Origin: Pseudarthrobacter sp. GA104
GTDB taxonomy: Bacteria > Actinomycetota > Actinomycetes > Actinomycetales > Micrococcaceae
Assembly (NCBI RefSeq): GCF_009741265.1
Contig: NZ_WOWL01000001.1
Coordinates: forward strand, 1,550,001 to 1,614,000
Reading direction: 5' to 3'
Length of the DNA: 64,000 bases
In this document: positions 25,870 through 32,577 of the stretch, piece by piece
Layout: the number at the start of each line of letters is the position of its first letter
Position numbering within the stretch: the first letter of the stretch is position 1
Notes under the pieces: generated by a model
What the model was told of the DNA's origin: nothing
Seen by the model: the letters and a program-made list of their open reading frames with translations, nothing else
The model's database searches: none
Translations under genes and position numbers: made by a program

Positions 25870-26823
25870 CTACCGGCTTGTGGGGAGCCCGAGCTTCGCG
25901 CTGTTCGGCTGCTTGAGCTTCGCGCTGTTCCGCTGCTTGGCGGTTTCCGGAATCCGGATCCCGGCTGAGGCCAGCCGGAACTCGGTCTCTTCCGGCGAGA
26001 CGTACTCCCCCACTGTCGTGGACCTTCCCAGCGGAACCACCGAGTGGACGATGGTGTGCTCGTACACATGCACCAGGTTGAAGGATTGCCCGCCGTCCTG
26101 GCCCCGGGTGCCGCCAACGGGAACATTGAGGTCCTGGGTGTAACAACTGGCCGACGCCACCGATACAGGGATGCCGGCGAAGCTCGCCGTCGTCGAATAA
26201 TGCAGGTGGCCCGCGAGGATGGTGCGGACATCAGAGTTCCGGACTACTGCCTCCAGCGATGCCTGGTCACGCAGCTCCACCAGGACCGAGAGATCCAGAA
26301 CGGAGGGTATGGGCGGGTGGTGCAGCGCCAGGATGGTGCCGTCAGGAGCGGGCGTGTCCAGCTCCCGCGTCAGCCAGTCCAGCTGCGCCGGGCTCAGCTC
26401 GCCGTGGTGATAACCGGGAACTGAGGTGTCCATGGTGATGACGCGCAGCCCGTTGACGAAGTAGCTCTTGTCCACCGGCGCGCCATTGGGGGCTTCGTCC
26501 AACAGTCCCGCCCGGAAGTTTTCGCGGTTGTCGTGGTTACCCATCGCCCAGATCACCTCGGCGCCGAGTTCCTCGCAGGCGGGCTCAACGATTGCCCGCA
26601 GTTTCACGTAGGCTCCCGGATCGCCCTTGTCGGCGAGGTCGCCGGTGAAGATCACGGCCTCCGGACGCGCCCCGGACGCCTTCACCTCTTCGAAGAGCTG
26701 GATAAGGCGTGCTTCGCTGTCAACGACGCCGTAAAGGGGATCCGGACCTCCCATCAAGTGGGGATCGCTCAGGTGGAGTAGGAAGTGGCGTGGCCGGGGA
26801 TGTTCGGCCTCGATGTGCTCCAT
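25870..26823 (-). CDS. Calcineurin-like metallophosphoesterase (CpdA/GpdQ type)
   Basis: A 317-residue dimetal phosphodiesterase. The metal-binding motifs are all present in order: LSDPHL (about 18-23), [10 protein letters not shown] (about 60), [10 protein letters not shown] (about 93), LALHHPP and AGHLHYS. The family includes 3',5'-cAMP phosphodiesterases and glycerophosphodiesterases; the substrate here is not known. It ends with a duplicated NSAKL-type tail from a 24-bp tandem repeat. It converges with the Stealth gene, 9 bp apart. Confidence 0.93.
   Translation of the reverse strand: MEHIEAEHPRPRHFLLHLSDPHLMGGPDPLYGVVDSEARLIQLFEEVKASGARPEAVIFTGDLADKGDPGAYVKLRAIVEPACEELGAEVIWAMGNHDNRENFRAGLLDEAPNGAPVDKSYFVNGLRVITMDTSVPGYHHGELSPAQLDWLTRELDTPAPDGTILALHHPPIPSVLDLSVLVELRDQASLEAVVRNSDVRTILAGHLHYSTTASFAGIPVSVASASCYTQDLNVPVGGTRGQDGGQSFNLVHVYEHTIVHSVVPLGRSTTVGEYVSPEETEFRLASAGIRIPETAKQRNSAKLKQPNSAKLGLPTSR
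25891..25938. repeat. 24-bp tandem duplication at the phosphoesterase C-terminus
   Basis: 25891-25914 and 25915-25938 are 24-bp units (GAGCTTCGCGCTGTTCSGCT then GCTT) differing at one base. They encode the repeated K(Q)xNSAKL tail of the metallophosphoesterase, in frame. Slippage-prone and probably strain-variable. Confidence 0.85.
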
Positions 26824-26948
26824 TGCTGCCTCTGTGGTCGGTGGGAAACGGCGCTTCCCTTGTACCCTTCAGTAATGTTTATCCAATCAGACATTTGGCA
26901 AACTTTGGGTGAATCGCCGTAGTTGATGTGAAAAAAAATGAAAGAACT

Positions 26949-26980
26949 GCGCTTTTCGGCCGTCCGGTTCGGCGAAGCGC
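26949..26980 (-). terminator. Terminator after the glutathione peroxidase gene
   Basis: On the minus strand GCGCTTCGCCG pairs with CGGCCGAAAAGCGC and is followed within ten bases by CATTTTTTTTC. This fits intrinsic termination of the peroxidase transcript. The gap 26824-26987 holds nothing else apart from the phosphoesterase promoter region. Confidence 0.6.
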
Positions 26981-26987
26981 CCCTTTT

Positions 26988-27500
26988 TCAACAGAGGGCA
27001 TCCTCGACGGCGTCGATAACCTCCGCCGAATCGGGCTCCACGGTTGGCGCGAAGCGGTTCACCACCTGGCCGTCCCTGTTGACCAGGAACTTCTCAAAGT
27101 TCCATTTCACCAATCCGGGCAGCAGCCCGCTTTTGAACTTGGTGAGCTCCGCGTAAAGGGGGTGCTGGTTCCTGCCGCGGACGTCCGCCTTGAGGGTGAG
27201 GGGGAAGGTGACCCCGAAGTTGCGCTGGCAGAATTCGGCGATTTCGCTGTCGCTGCCCGGTTCCTGCCCTGCGAACTGGTTGCACGGGACGCCGAGTACT
27301 TCAAACCCCCGGTCCCGGAACTTTTGATACAGCGTCTCCAGCCCCGTGTACTGGGGCGTGAACCCGCAGTTGGAGGCAACGTTGACCACCATCACCACTT
27401 TGCCCTTGAACCTGCCAAAATCGGTCGGGGAACCGTCGTTCAGGGTCAGCGGAACCCGGTACAGGTCAGTTACAGGCGGCTTCCCCAAGAAGTTGTCCAT
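26988..27500 (-). CDS. Glutathione peroxidase-family (thioredoxin-type) peroxidase
   Basis: A 170-residue cytoplasmic peroxidase. The peroxidatic cysteine is Cys45 in NVASNCGFTPQY (Cys, not selenocysteine), the catalytic Gln is in VPCNQFAGQEPG (Gln75) and the Trp in VKWNFEKFLVN (about 129). Bacterial members usually take electrons from thioredoxin rather than glutathione, which suits an actinobacterium lacking glutathione. ATG 27500 is chosen from family length; nine upstream in-frame residues lack similarity. Confidence 0.95.
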   Translation of the reverse strand: MDNFLGKPPVTDLYRVPLTLNDGSPTDFGRFKGKVVMVVNVASNCGFTPQYTGLETLYQKFRDRGFEVLGVPCNQFAGQEPGSDSEIAEFCQRNFGVTFPLTLKADVRGRNQHPLYAELTKFKSGLLPGLVKWNFEKFLVNRDGQVVNRFAPTVEPDSAEVIDAVEDALC

Positions 27501-27622
27501 GCATGGAATTCGTTGCCAATGGATCACGGTATTGGTCCGGGCTTGGCGTTTCCAGCACGGATTTCCGGCGCACTTCAGGGCGCCGATGAGGAGCTGGTTG
27601 CCGATGGCGCCGGTTAGGCCGG

Positions 27623-29092
27623 TTAGATGGGGGCCGGCTCGGTCGGGGCAGGCTCAACCGGGGCCGGCTCAACCGGGGCCGGCTCGGTCGGGGCCGGCTC
27701 AATCGGCGCAGGCTCGGTCGGGGCCGGCTCAACCGGCGCAGGCTCAACCGGGGCCGGCTCAACCGGCGCAGGCTCAACCGGCGCAGGCTCGACCGGGGCC
27801 GGCTCAACCGGCGCAGGCTCGACCGGGGCCGGCTCAACCGGCGCAGGCTCAACCGGGGCCGGCTCAACCGGGGCCGGCTCAACCGGGGCCGGCTCGGTCG
27901 GGGCGGGCTCGGTCGGGGCGGGCTCAACCGGGGCCGGCTCGGTCGGGGTAGGCGTCCCAGTCTCAGTCGGCGACGGCGTCCCAATCTCAGTGAGCGACGG
28001 CGTTCCAGTTTCCGTCGGCGACGGCGACGGCGACGGCGTGCCAGTTTCCGTCGGCGTGGGGGACGGCGTGCCGGTGTCGACCGTCGCCACCAACAGCGAC
28101 GAGGATGCTGGCCACGCAGAGGAGCCAGCCGCCGTCGTCGGGACATTTGCCCAGGGGGCGGCCGAGGGAGCCTCGCTGCCCAGCCCCACCGGAATGGTCC
28201 AGCGTATGGGCCCCGTGGAGGCAACACTGGGGACTGGCAGGTAGGTCAGCAGCTCAGCGGGCCCGGCGCCAAGCGGGCGTACCGCCATGAGGCGCCATTT
28301 CAGCGGATTCGTGTGGCGTCCGTTGAGGATTGTTTCGAAATGCAGGTGGCATCCCGTCGACCACCCGGTAGTGCCTACCCGGGCAATGGCTTGCCCAACA
28401 TTGACGAAGTCACCGCTGCGGACGGCAATGGACTCGAGATGGTTGTAGGTGGTGACGAGTCCGTTGCCGTGATCGATCTCAACCCGGTTGCCGCCGCCCC
28501 ATGGATGCCATCCGGCTGCACGGACCACGCCTGAATCCGCCGCGTACACCGCGGTGCCGCAGGGGGCCGAATAGTCCTGGCCGAGATGGAAGTCCCCTGC
28601 CAGCCCGGACAACGGGCTTACGCGGAATCCGAAGGGCGACGAGGGAATCAGCAGTTTGAGGGGCGCCATGAGATAGCCTGCCGGCGGCCTTCCCACCCCT
28701 GAGAGCCCTACCGTGACCGGCGCCGGAGCATCCTCACCGAGACTTCCTACGAGCGGGCGTGGAAAGGCAATTTCGGCTTGGGGAGCGGCCAGGACCGCGG
28801 CTGTCCGGGGAGCCGCCACAAGGCTGTCCGACGGCGGTCCCGCGGCGGCAAATCCAGTGGCCTCAGTACCAGCGACGGTGCCGGCACTGAGACCAGTCGA
28901 ATTCCCCGCAGCACCGGCGCCCGGACGGGCAACGGATGCCGCTGCGGTTCCCGTTTCAGGAGCGCTGCCGGAGAGGTTGAAGGCGCAGACGGAAATGGCG
29001 AGCGCCCCCGTGGCGGCCAGTGCCCGCGCTACAGGCAGGCAAAAGCCCTTGGCGTTCTTATCGTCCTTCCCGGATACCGCGTGATTGCCCAC
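27623..29092 (-). CDS. Secreted M23 peptidoglycan endopeptidase with EPAPx repeat tail
   Basis: A 489-residue exported protein. The N-terminal signal-type helix is at about 22-40. The LytM/M23 zinc domain holds HLGQD (His169, Asp173) and HLH at 249-251, so it should be active on cell-wall peptides. From about residue 325 the chain becomes Thr/Pro-rich (TETGTPSPT), then about 21 EPAPV/EPAPT/EPAPI pentapeptides to the C-terminus, likely a wall-spanning rod. GTG 29092 is used as start without an obvious ribosome site. It is divergent from the MpaB-like gene. Confidence 0.88.
   Translation of the reverse strand: MGNHAVSGKDDKNAKGFCLPVARALAATGALAISVCAFNLSGSAPETGTAAASVARPGAGAAGNSTGLSAGTVAGTEATGFAAAGPPSDSLVAAPRTAAVLAAPQAEIAFPRPLVGSLGEDAPAPVTVGLSGVGRPPAGYLMAPLKLLIPSSPFGFRVSPLSGLAGDFHLGQDYSAPCGTAVYAADSGVVRAAGWHPWGGGNRVEIDHGNGLVTTYNHLESIAVRSGDFVNVGQAIARVGTTGWSTGCHLHFETILNGRHTNPLKWRLMAVRPLGAGPAELLTYLPVPSVASTGPIRWTIPVGLGSEAPSAAPWANVPTTAAGSSAWPASSSLLVATVDTGTPSPTPTETGTPSPSPSPTETGTPSLTEIGTPSPTETGTPTPTEPAPVEPAPTEPAPTEPAPVEPAPVEPAPVEPAPVEPAPVEPAPVEPAPVEPAPVEPAPVEPAPVEPAPVEPAPTEPAPIEPAPTEPAPVEPAPVEPAPTEPAPI
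27630..27950. repeat. 15-bp minisatellite encoding EPAPx
   Basis: About 21 tandem units of a 15-bp repeat (GGGGCCGGCTCAACC with small variants such as GCAGG and GGTCG) make up the 3' end of the M23 gene. Several frames on both strands remain open through it, purely because the unit length is a multiple of three. Likely length-variable between strains. Confidence 0.92.
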
Positions 29093-29170
29093 AAGACTGA
29101 CTCCAGGACTTGGCCACCCGCACGCGTCTTGACGGTACCTACCATGAGAGCATATGGCCGCAGCCCTGTG

Positions 29171-29202
29171 AACCCCGGAGCGGGGACACTGCGGGGTTTT
29201 TT
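29171..29202 (+). terminator. Rightward intrinsic terminator inside the divergent M23/MpaB region
   Basis: AACCCCG (29171-29177) pairs with CGGGGTT (29192-29198), with an alternative inner hairpin CCCCGGAGCGGGG, followed by six T at 29197-29202. It points right although no rightward gene precedes it; TTGACG at 29129-29134 with ATATGG 17 bases later could start a very short transcript that ends here. Confidence 0.5.
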
Positions 29203-29317
29203 GTGGAGACTGCCGTTTCCAGCGCCGCCAGGTGGTACAGGACCAGTCGCTGCGGCTGCACTAAAAGGTGCTTACGATAAGCTCTACAGCCGAGTTCTCC
29301 ACAGGAGGGCGTGCACC

Positions 29318-30241
29318 ATCAGGAACATTCTCAGTCCCATCAAGAAGCGCCTGGTCCGAACCTTCAGCAACGGTTCCGAAGGCGTTCAGCAGTGGCAATT
29401 GGATCTTGCGGAGGGCGATGACCCGGGGTACCACCTGCCCGGTTCCGCGGTATGGGCAGTGCACGGTTCAATGTCGCCCATTGTCGCCGGAATCCGCACT
29501 CTGTTGATGCAGTCCCTGCACCCCGGCGCCCTTGCCGGCGTCCACGAACATTCAAACTTCCGCGAGGACCCGCTGGGCAGGCTGGCCAACACCATCCGCT
29601 GGATCTTCACAGTGACCTATGGCTCCAAGGAGGCCGCCGAGAACGCCTCACGGAGGGTGCGCCGGCTGCACGAGGCCGTCCAGGGCAGCTACCGCGACAG
29701 CCAGGGGGCGCAGCGCACCTACAGCGCCAACGATCCGGAACTGGCCAGCTGGATCCATCTGGCCTTCACTGACGCCTTCCTCACCGCCCACAAGCTGTGG
29801 GGAGGCACGATTCCCGGCGGACCGGACGCGTACGTCCGGGAGTGGGCCCAGGCCGGCCGGCTGATGGGAGTGGAAGACCCGCCGCTCACCGAGGCGGAAT
29901 TGCACAGGCAACTGGACCGCTGGTACGAAAGCGGTGATCTCCGCGTTGACGCCCGCGTGGCAGAGACAGTGGAATTCGTCCGCAACCCGCCCTTGAACCG
30001 GGTGCTCCGGCCGGGTTACCGGATCCTGTTCGCGGGCGCCGTGTACAGCCTGGAGCCAAGGTACCGCCGGATGCTCGGGCTGAACGTTCCCCGGCTGGGT
30101 CCCCTGCCGCTGCCGGTGAGGCTCGCGACAAAGCTGGTTCTCGGCGTCGTACGCCTGGCCTTGGGACGCAGGGGTCCAAGCGAGCTGGCCGCCAGGGAAC
30201 GGCTTCGCCGGCTTGGCGTGCCGTCCGCGGAGGCGGGATGA
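29318..30241 (+). CDS. MpaB/DUF2236-family oxygenase-like protein, apparent ATC start
   Basis: About 307 residues of the DUF2236 (mycophenolic acid MpaB', latex-clearing Lcp-related) family, many of which bind b-type heme. The conserved block AVHGSMSPIVAGIRTLLMQS, then LHPGALAGVHEHSNF, and IRWIFTVTYG are seen near the N-terminus. No ATG, GTG or TTG lies in frame near the expected start. AGGAGG at 29303-29308 stands nine bases before ATC 29318, giving the family-like N-terminus RNILSPIKKRLVRTF. An in-frame ATG at 29144 would add about 58 residues read across a terminator. A -10 box TACGAT lies near 29274. Confidence 0.8.
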   Translation: MRNILSPIKKRLVRTFSNGSEGVQQWQLDLAEGDDPGYHLPGSAVWAVHGSMSPIVAGIRTLLMQSLHPGALAGVHEHSNFREDPLGRLANTIRWIFTVTYGSKEAAENASRRVRRLHEAVQGSYRDSQGAQRTYSANDPELASWIHLAFTDAFLTAHKLWGGTIPGGPDAYVREWAQAGRLMGVEDPPLTEAELHRQLDRWYESGDLRVDARVAETVEFVRNPPLNRVLRPGYRILFAGAVYSLEPRYRRMLGLNVPRLGPLPLPVRLATKLVLGVVRLALGRRGPSELAARERLRRLGVPSAEAG

Positions 30242-30259
30242 TCGCTGCAACAAAAGAAA

Positions 30260-30293
30260 GGACCCTGCCCCCGATTGAACGGGGGCAAGGTCC
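30260..30293. terminator. Bidirectional terminator, originally shared by the MpaB gene and tRNA-Ser
   Basis: GGACCCTGCCCCC (30260-30272) pairs with GGGGGCAAGGTCC (30281-30293) around GATTGAAC. Read leftward it is followed by a T-rich tail (TTTCTTTTG), as expected for the terminator of the leftward tRNA-Ser, now 1.35 kb away because of the IS insertion. Confidence 0.75.
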
Positions 30294-30296
30294 TCA

Positions 30297-30312
30297 CCGG
30301 CGGAGAATGGGG
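30297..30312. repeat. Left copy of the 16-bp target-site duplication
   Basis: CCGGCGGAGAATGGGG immediately precedes the IS left end (TGT). The identical copy at 31661-31676 follows the right end. It is the 3' end of tRNA-Ser seen from the plus strand. Confidence 0.85.
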
Positions 30313-30421
30313 TGTCTAGTTTCACGACATACTTCACACCTGAGTCGGGACATCGTTCCCACTTGACGCTTCATCGGTGAGTCGGGACATCGTTCACACT
30401 GGGGTTGGCCGAGCATGATGC

Positions 30422-31603
30422 ATGTCGAAGCAGAAAGTCATCGTCCTCGCCGTCCGTGACCAAGGCCTGAGCGTCACGGACGCAGCCCGCCGCTATGGAG
30501 TCAGCCGCCGCTGGGTCCACGAACTGCTCAGGCGTGCAGCAGAAGGCGGCCTCGACGCGGTCGAGCCCCGGTCCAAACGCCCGCTAAGCAACCCGCGCCG
30601 AACCACCGAGGCCGCCACCAGCCGGATCCTGGACCTGCGCGGTGAACTGGTCACCGCCGGACTGGACGCCGGGCCCGTGACCATCGCCTGGCACCTCGAA
30701 CGCGAAGGACTCCGGCCGCCCTCGACCTCGACAATCCGCCGGATCCTGCACACCGCCGGGCTCATCACCCCCGAACCGAAGAAACGCCCCAAAACATCCC
30801 TGCACCGCTTCGAGGCCGACCAGCCCAACGAAACCTGGCAATCGGACTTCACCCACTGGGCCCTCGCCGACGGGACCGACACCGAGATCCTGAACTTCCT
30901 CGATGACCACTCCCGCTACCTGCTCGCCTGCACCGCCTTCGCACCCGTCACCGTCACCACAGTCGTGGCCACCTTCCTCACCACCGCCGCGGAACACGGC
31001 CTCCCGGCCTCCACCCTGACCGATAACGGCATGGTCTACACCACCCGCCTGGCCGGCGGCAGGGGCGGCCGGAACGCCTTCGAACACCAACTCCATGCCC
31101 TGGGCATCACCCAGAAAAACGGCTCCCCCAGCCACCCGCAGACCCAAGGCAAAATCGAACGCTTCCACCAAACCCTCAAACGCTGGCTGACCGGCCAACC
31201 CCGCGCCCACACCCTGGAAGACCTCAACGAACAACTGGAAAAGTTCCGGCACATCTACAACCACGAACGCCCACACCGGGCCCTGGACCGCCGCACACCC
31301 GCCGCCGCCTACGCCGCAACACCCAAAGCAGCCCCGTCCGGAGCCAAACAGGGAGACCACTGGCGCCGCCGCATCGACCGCGTCGACCAATTCGGCAAAC
31401 TCACGCTCCGCCACGCAGGCCAGCTCCGCCACATCGGCATCGGCCGGACCCACGCCCGTAAACACGTCCTCATGCTCATCCACGACGCCGACGTCACCAT
31501 CAGCGACGCCACCACAGGAGAGATCATCCGCGAACTCACCATCGACCCCGAGCGGGATTACCAACCCAGAGAATCCGGGCAAAGAAAAACACCCCGGTCC
31601 TAA
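30422..31603 (+). CDS. IS481-family transposase
   Basis: A 393-residue DDE transposase. An N-terminal helix-turn-helix (VTDAARRYGVSRRWVHELLR, about 19-38) precedes the rve integrase core with the catalytic triad: Asp in WQSDFTHW (about 142), Asp in LTDNGMVY (about 201) and Glu in GKIERFHQTLKRW (about 245). The reading frame is full length with no frameshift, so the element may still be active. The gene begins 109 bp inside the left end. Confidence 0.96.
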   Translation: MSKQKVIVLAVRDQGLSVTDAARRYGVSRRWVHELLRRAAEGGLDAVEPRSKRPLSNPRRTTEAATSRILDLRGELVTAGLDAGPVTIAWHLEREGLRPPSTSTIRRILHTAGLITPEPKKRPKTSLHRFEADQPNETWQSDFTHWALADGTDTEILNFLDDHSRYLLACTAFAPVTVTTVVATFLTTAAEHGLPASTLTDNGMVYTTRLAGGRGGRNAFEHQLHALGITQKNGSPSHPQTQGKIERFHQTLKRWLTGQPRAHTLEDLNEQLEKFRHIYNHERPHRALDRRTPAAAYAATPKAAPSGAKQGDHWRRRIDRVDQFGKLTLRHAGQLRHIGIGRTHARKHVLMLIHDADVTISDATTGEIIRELTIDPERDYQPRESGQRKTPRS

Positions 31604-31615
31604 GACCGGGGTGTT
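31588..31615 (-). terminator. Leftward terminator carried by the IS
   Basis: AACACCCCGGTC (31588-31599) pairs perfectly with GACCGGGGTGTT (31604-31615); the transposase stop codon lies in the loop. Read leftward it is followed by TTTTTCTTT, so it should stop transcription coming from tRNA-Ser. Confidence 0.75.
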
Positions 31616-31660
31616 ACCGATGACCCGACTCATCCGTGAAGGATGTCTCGACTCACCACA

Positions 31661-31676
31661 CCGGCGGAGAATGGGG
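31661..31676. repeat. Right copy of the 16-bp target-site duplication
   Basis: CCGGCGGAGAATGGGG directly follows the IS right end (ACA at 31660). Twelve of its bases (31665-31676) are the 3' end of the tRNA, which is therefore restored intact by the duplication. Confidence 0.85.
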
Positions 31677-31749
31677 GATTTGAACCCCCGAGGGCGTTAA
31701 CCCAACACGCGTTCCAGGCGTGCGCCATAGGCCGCTAGGCGAATTCTCC
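31665..31749 (-). tRNA. tRNA-Ser (anticodon GGA)
   Basis: Read on the minus strand, the acceptor stem GGAGAAT/ATTCTCC, a D arm (GCCTAGCGGCCTATGGC), the anticodon stem CACGC/GCGTG with loop CTGGAAC (anticodon GGA), a long variable arm and the T loop GTTCAAATC are all complete. The CCA end is not encoded. It reads UCC and UCU serine codons. The IS481 element begins right after its 3' end. A probable -10 box TAGTAT lies upstream, near 31773-31778. Confidence 0.95.
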
Positions 31750-32060
31750 AGCTGCTTCTGAATCAAAAGCAGATACTAGGTTACCTGATGTTTTCCGCAT
31801 CGCCCAATTGGCCGAAACCGGCTGGTCCTCCACCGGCCCTAAGGACAGCGGCCCTGCTCCTTAACCACGAAATGGACGCCCCCAACGCGCCCATTCCCCG
31901 GACACCGTTGAGCTGCCGGGTCCGGCCCGTTCAGCCAGGCCACGCACCTCACAATCTGGAGATTGCCCCAATCGGTGTATGTACCCATATTCAGGGGAGT
32001 TGCCGGGATAAGCAACGGGTGTTGTCCGTTTGCCGGCTGCATTCGGGCACGATGGAAACC

Positions 32061-32384
32061 ATGAATAAGCTGCATGCGCTGGTGGTCTACGTCCCCCGTT
32101 CCCACACGGAACGGGTCCTTGCGGCGATCGGTGACGCCGGAGCCGGCAGGATCGGCAATTACTCGCACTGTTCGTTCGTCATGTCCGGGACGGGCCGCTT
32201 TACTCCCCTGGAAGGCTCCAAACCGTACCTTGGGCAGGTGGGGAAACCGGAGGAGGCGGCCGAGGACAAGATTGAATGCGTGGTTGACCAGGCATTGCTG
32301 GGCGCTGTCGTTGCAGCGCTGCGGGCTGCGCATCCCTATGAGGAACCAGCCTTTATGAGCTGGCCGGTGGGGGGCTGGCGCTGA
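32061..32384 (+). CDS. Stand-alone YqfO/NIF3-insert-like (PII-fold) protein
   Basis: A 107-residue protein matching the CutA/PII-like domain found inserted in NIF3 proteins (COG3323-type): VVYVPRSHTERVLAAIGDAGAGRIGNYSHCSF followed by FTPLEGSKPYLGQVGK and AHPYEEPAF, here shortened in quotation. Function is unknown. ATG 32061 gives the family N-terminus; CACGAT seven bases earlier suggests a leaderless transcript. An in-frame ATG at 32052 would add three residues. The gap 31750-32060 contains only the tRNA promoter region and no recognisable gene. Confidence 0.82.
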   Translation: MNKLHALVVYVPRSHTERVLAAIGDAGAGRIGNYSHCSFVMSGTGRFTPLEGSKPYLGQVGKPEEAAEDKIECVVDQALLGAVVAALRAAHPYEEPAFMSWPVGGWR

Positions 32385-32432
32385 TCGAAGGCCGATTCGA
32401 GTCGGGCCGGAAGTTCAGGTAAAGTGTCTGAC

Positions 32433-32521
32433 GGCCCCTCATGTGGCGTCATCCTGTTGAACTCCCCCAGGACCGGAAGGTAGCAAGGGTAAATGGGCTC
32501 TGGCGGGTGCATGGGGGGTCT
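32433..32521 (+). ncRNA. ffs: Signal recognition particle RNA, small (4.5S) type
   Basis: The apical hallmark GGACCGGAAGGTAGCAAGGG lies in the middle of a long hairpin whose ends GGCCCCTCATG and CATGGGGGGTC pair. The transcript scaffolds Ffh in co-translational targeting. TAAAGT at 32420-32425 is a -10 box at the right distance, and a short T-run (TTTACT) follows. Its place directly before dnaX is common in actinobacteria. Confidence 0.93.
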
Positions 32522-32564
32522 TTACTATTCCCCCACAGGGCGGCAGGATGTCGGCCCGGATTGG

Positions 32565-32570
32565 TAGGGT
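32565..32570 (+). promoter_or_regulatory. -10 box of a leaderless dnaX promoter
   Basis: TAGGGT is followed by seven bases and the GTG start at 32578; no Shine-Dalgarno sequence lies between. Confidence 0.5.
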
Positions 32571-32577
32571 TTTCTCT

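Larger units (their letters stand above)
30313..31660 (+). mobile_element. IS481-family insertion sequence, complete
   Basis: A 1348-bp element running from TGT at 30313 to ACA at 31660. Its first and inverted last ~43 bases match imperfectly (shared GACAT, CTTCAC, TGAGTCGGG and CATCG at equal spacing). A further copy of GTGAGTCGGGACATCG lies just inside the left end. A 16-bp target duplication flanks it. It carries one intact transposase gene and a 12-bp hairpin over the transposase stop codon. Confidence 0.9.

Noticed and set aside
26938..27156. A 72-codon rightward gene beginning ATGAAAGAACTGCGC
   Set aside because: It overlaps the glutathione peroxidase gene and its terminator on the other strand and has no protein-like features.
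27346..28244. Long open frames on both strands through the M23 repeat region, encoding Gly/Ser or Arg/Pro repeats
   Set aside because: They arise because the 15-bp repeat has no stop in any frame; only the minus-strand frame is continuous with a signal peptide and catalytic domain.
29093..29317. A c-di-AMP (ydaO-type) riboswitch before the M23 peptidase gene, as is common for wall hydrolases in actinobacteria
   Set aside because: The conserved ydaO core could not be matched on the minus strand; the hairpin found there points toward the other gene.
30295..31676. 18-bp direct repeat at a tRNA 3' end as attachment sites of a prophage or integrative element
   Set aside because: The segment between the copies is only 1.35 kb and has TGT...ACA inverted ends and an IS481 transposase, with no integrase. 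It is a transposon target duplication; two of the 18 bases match by chance.
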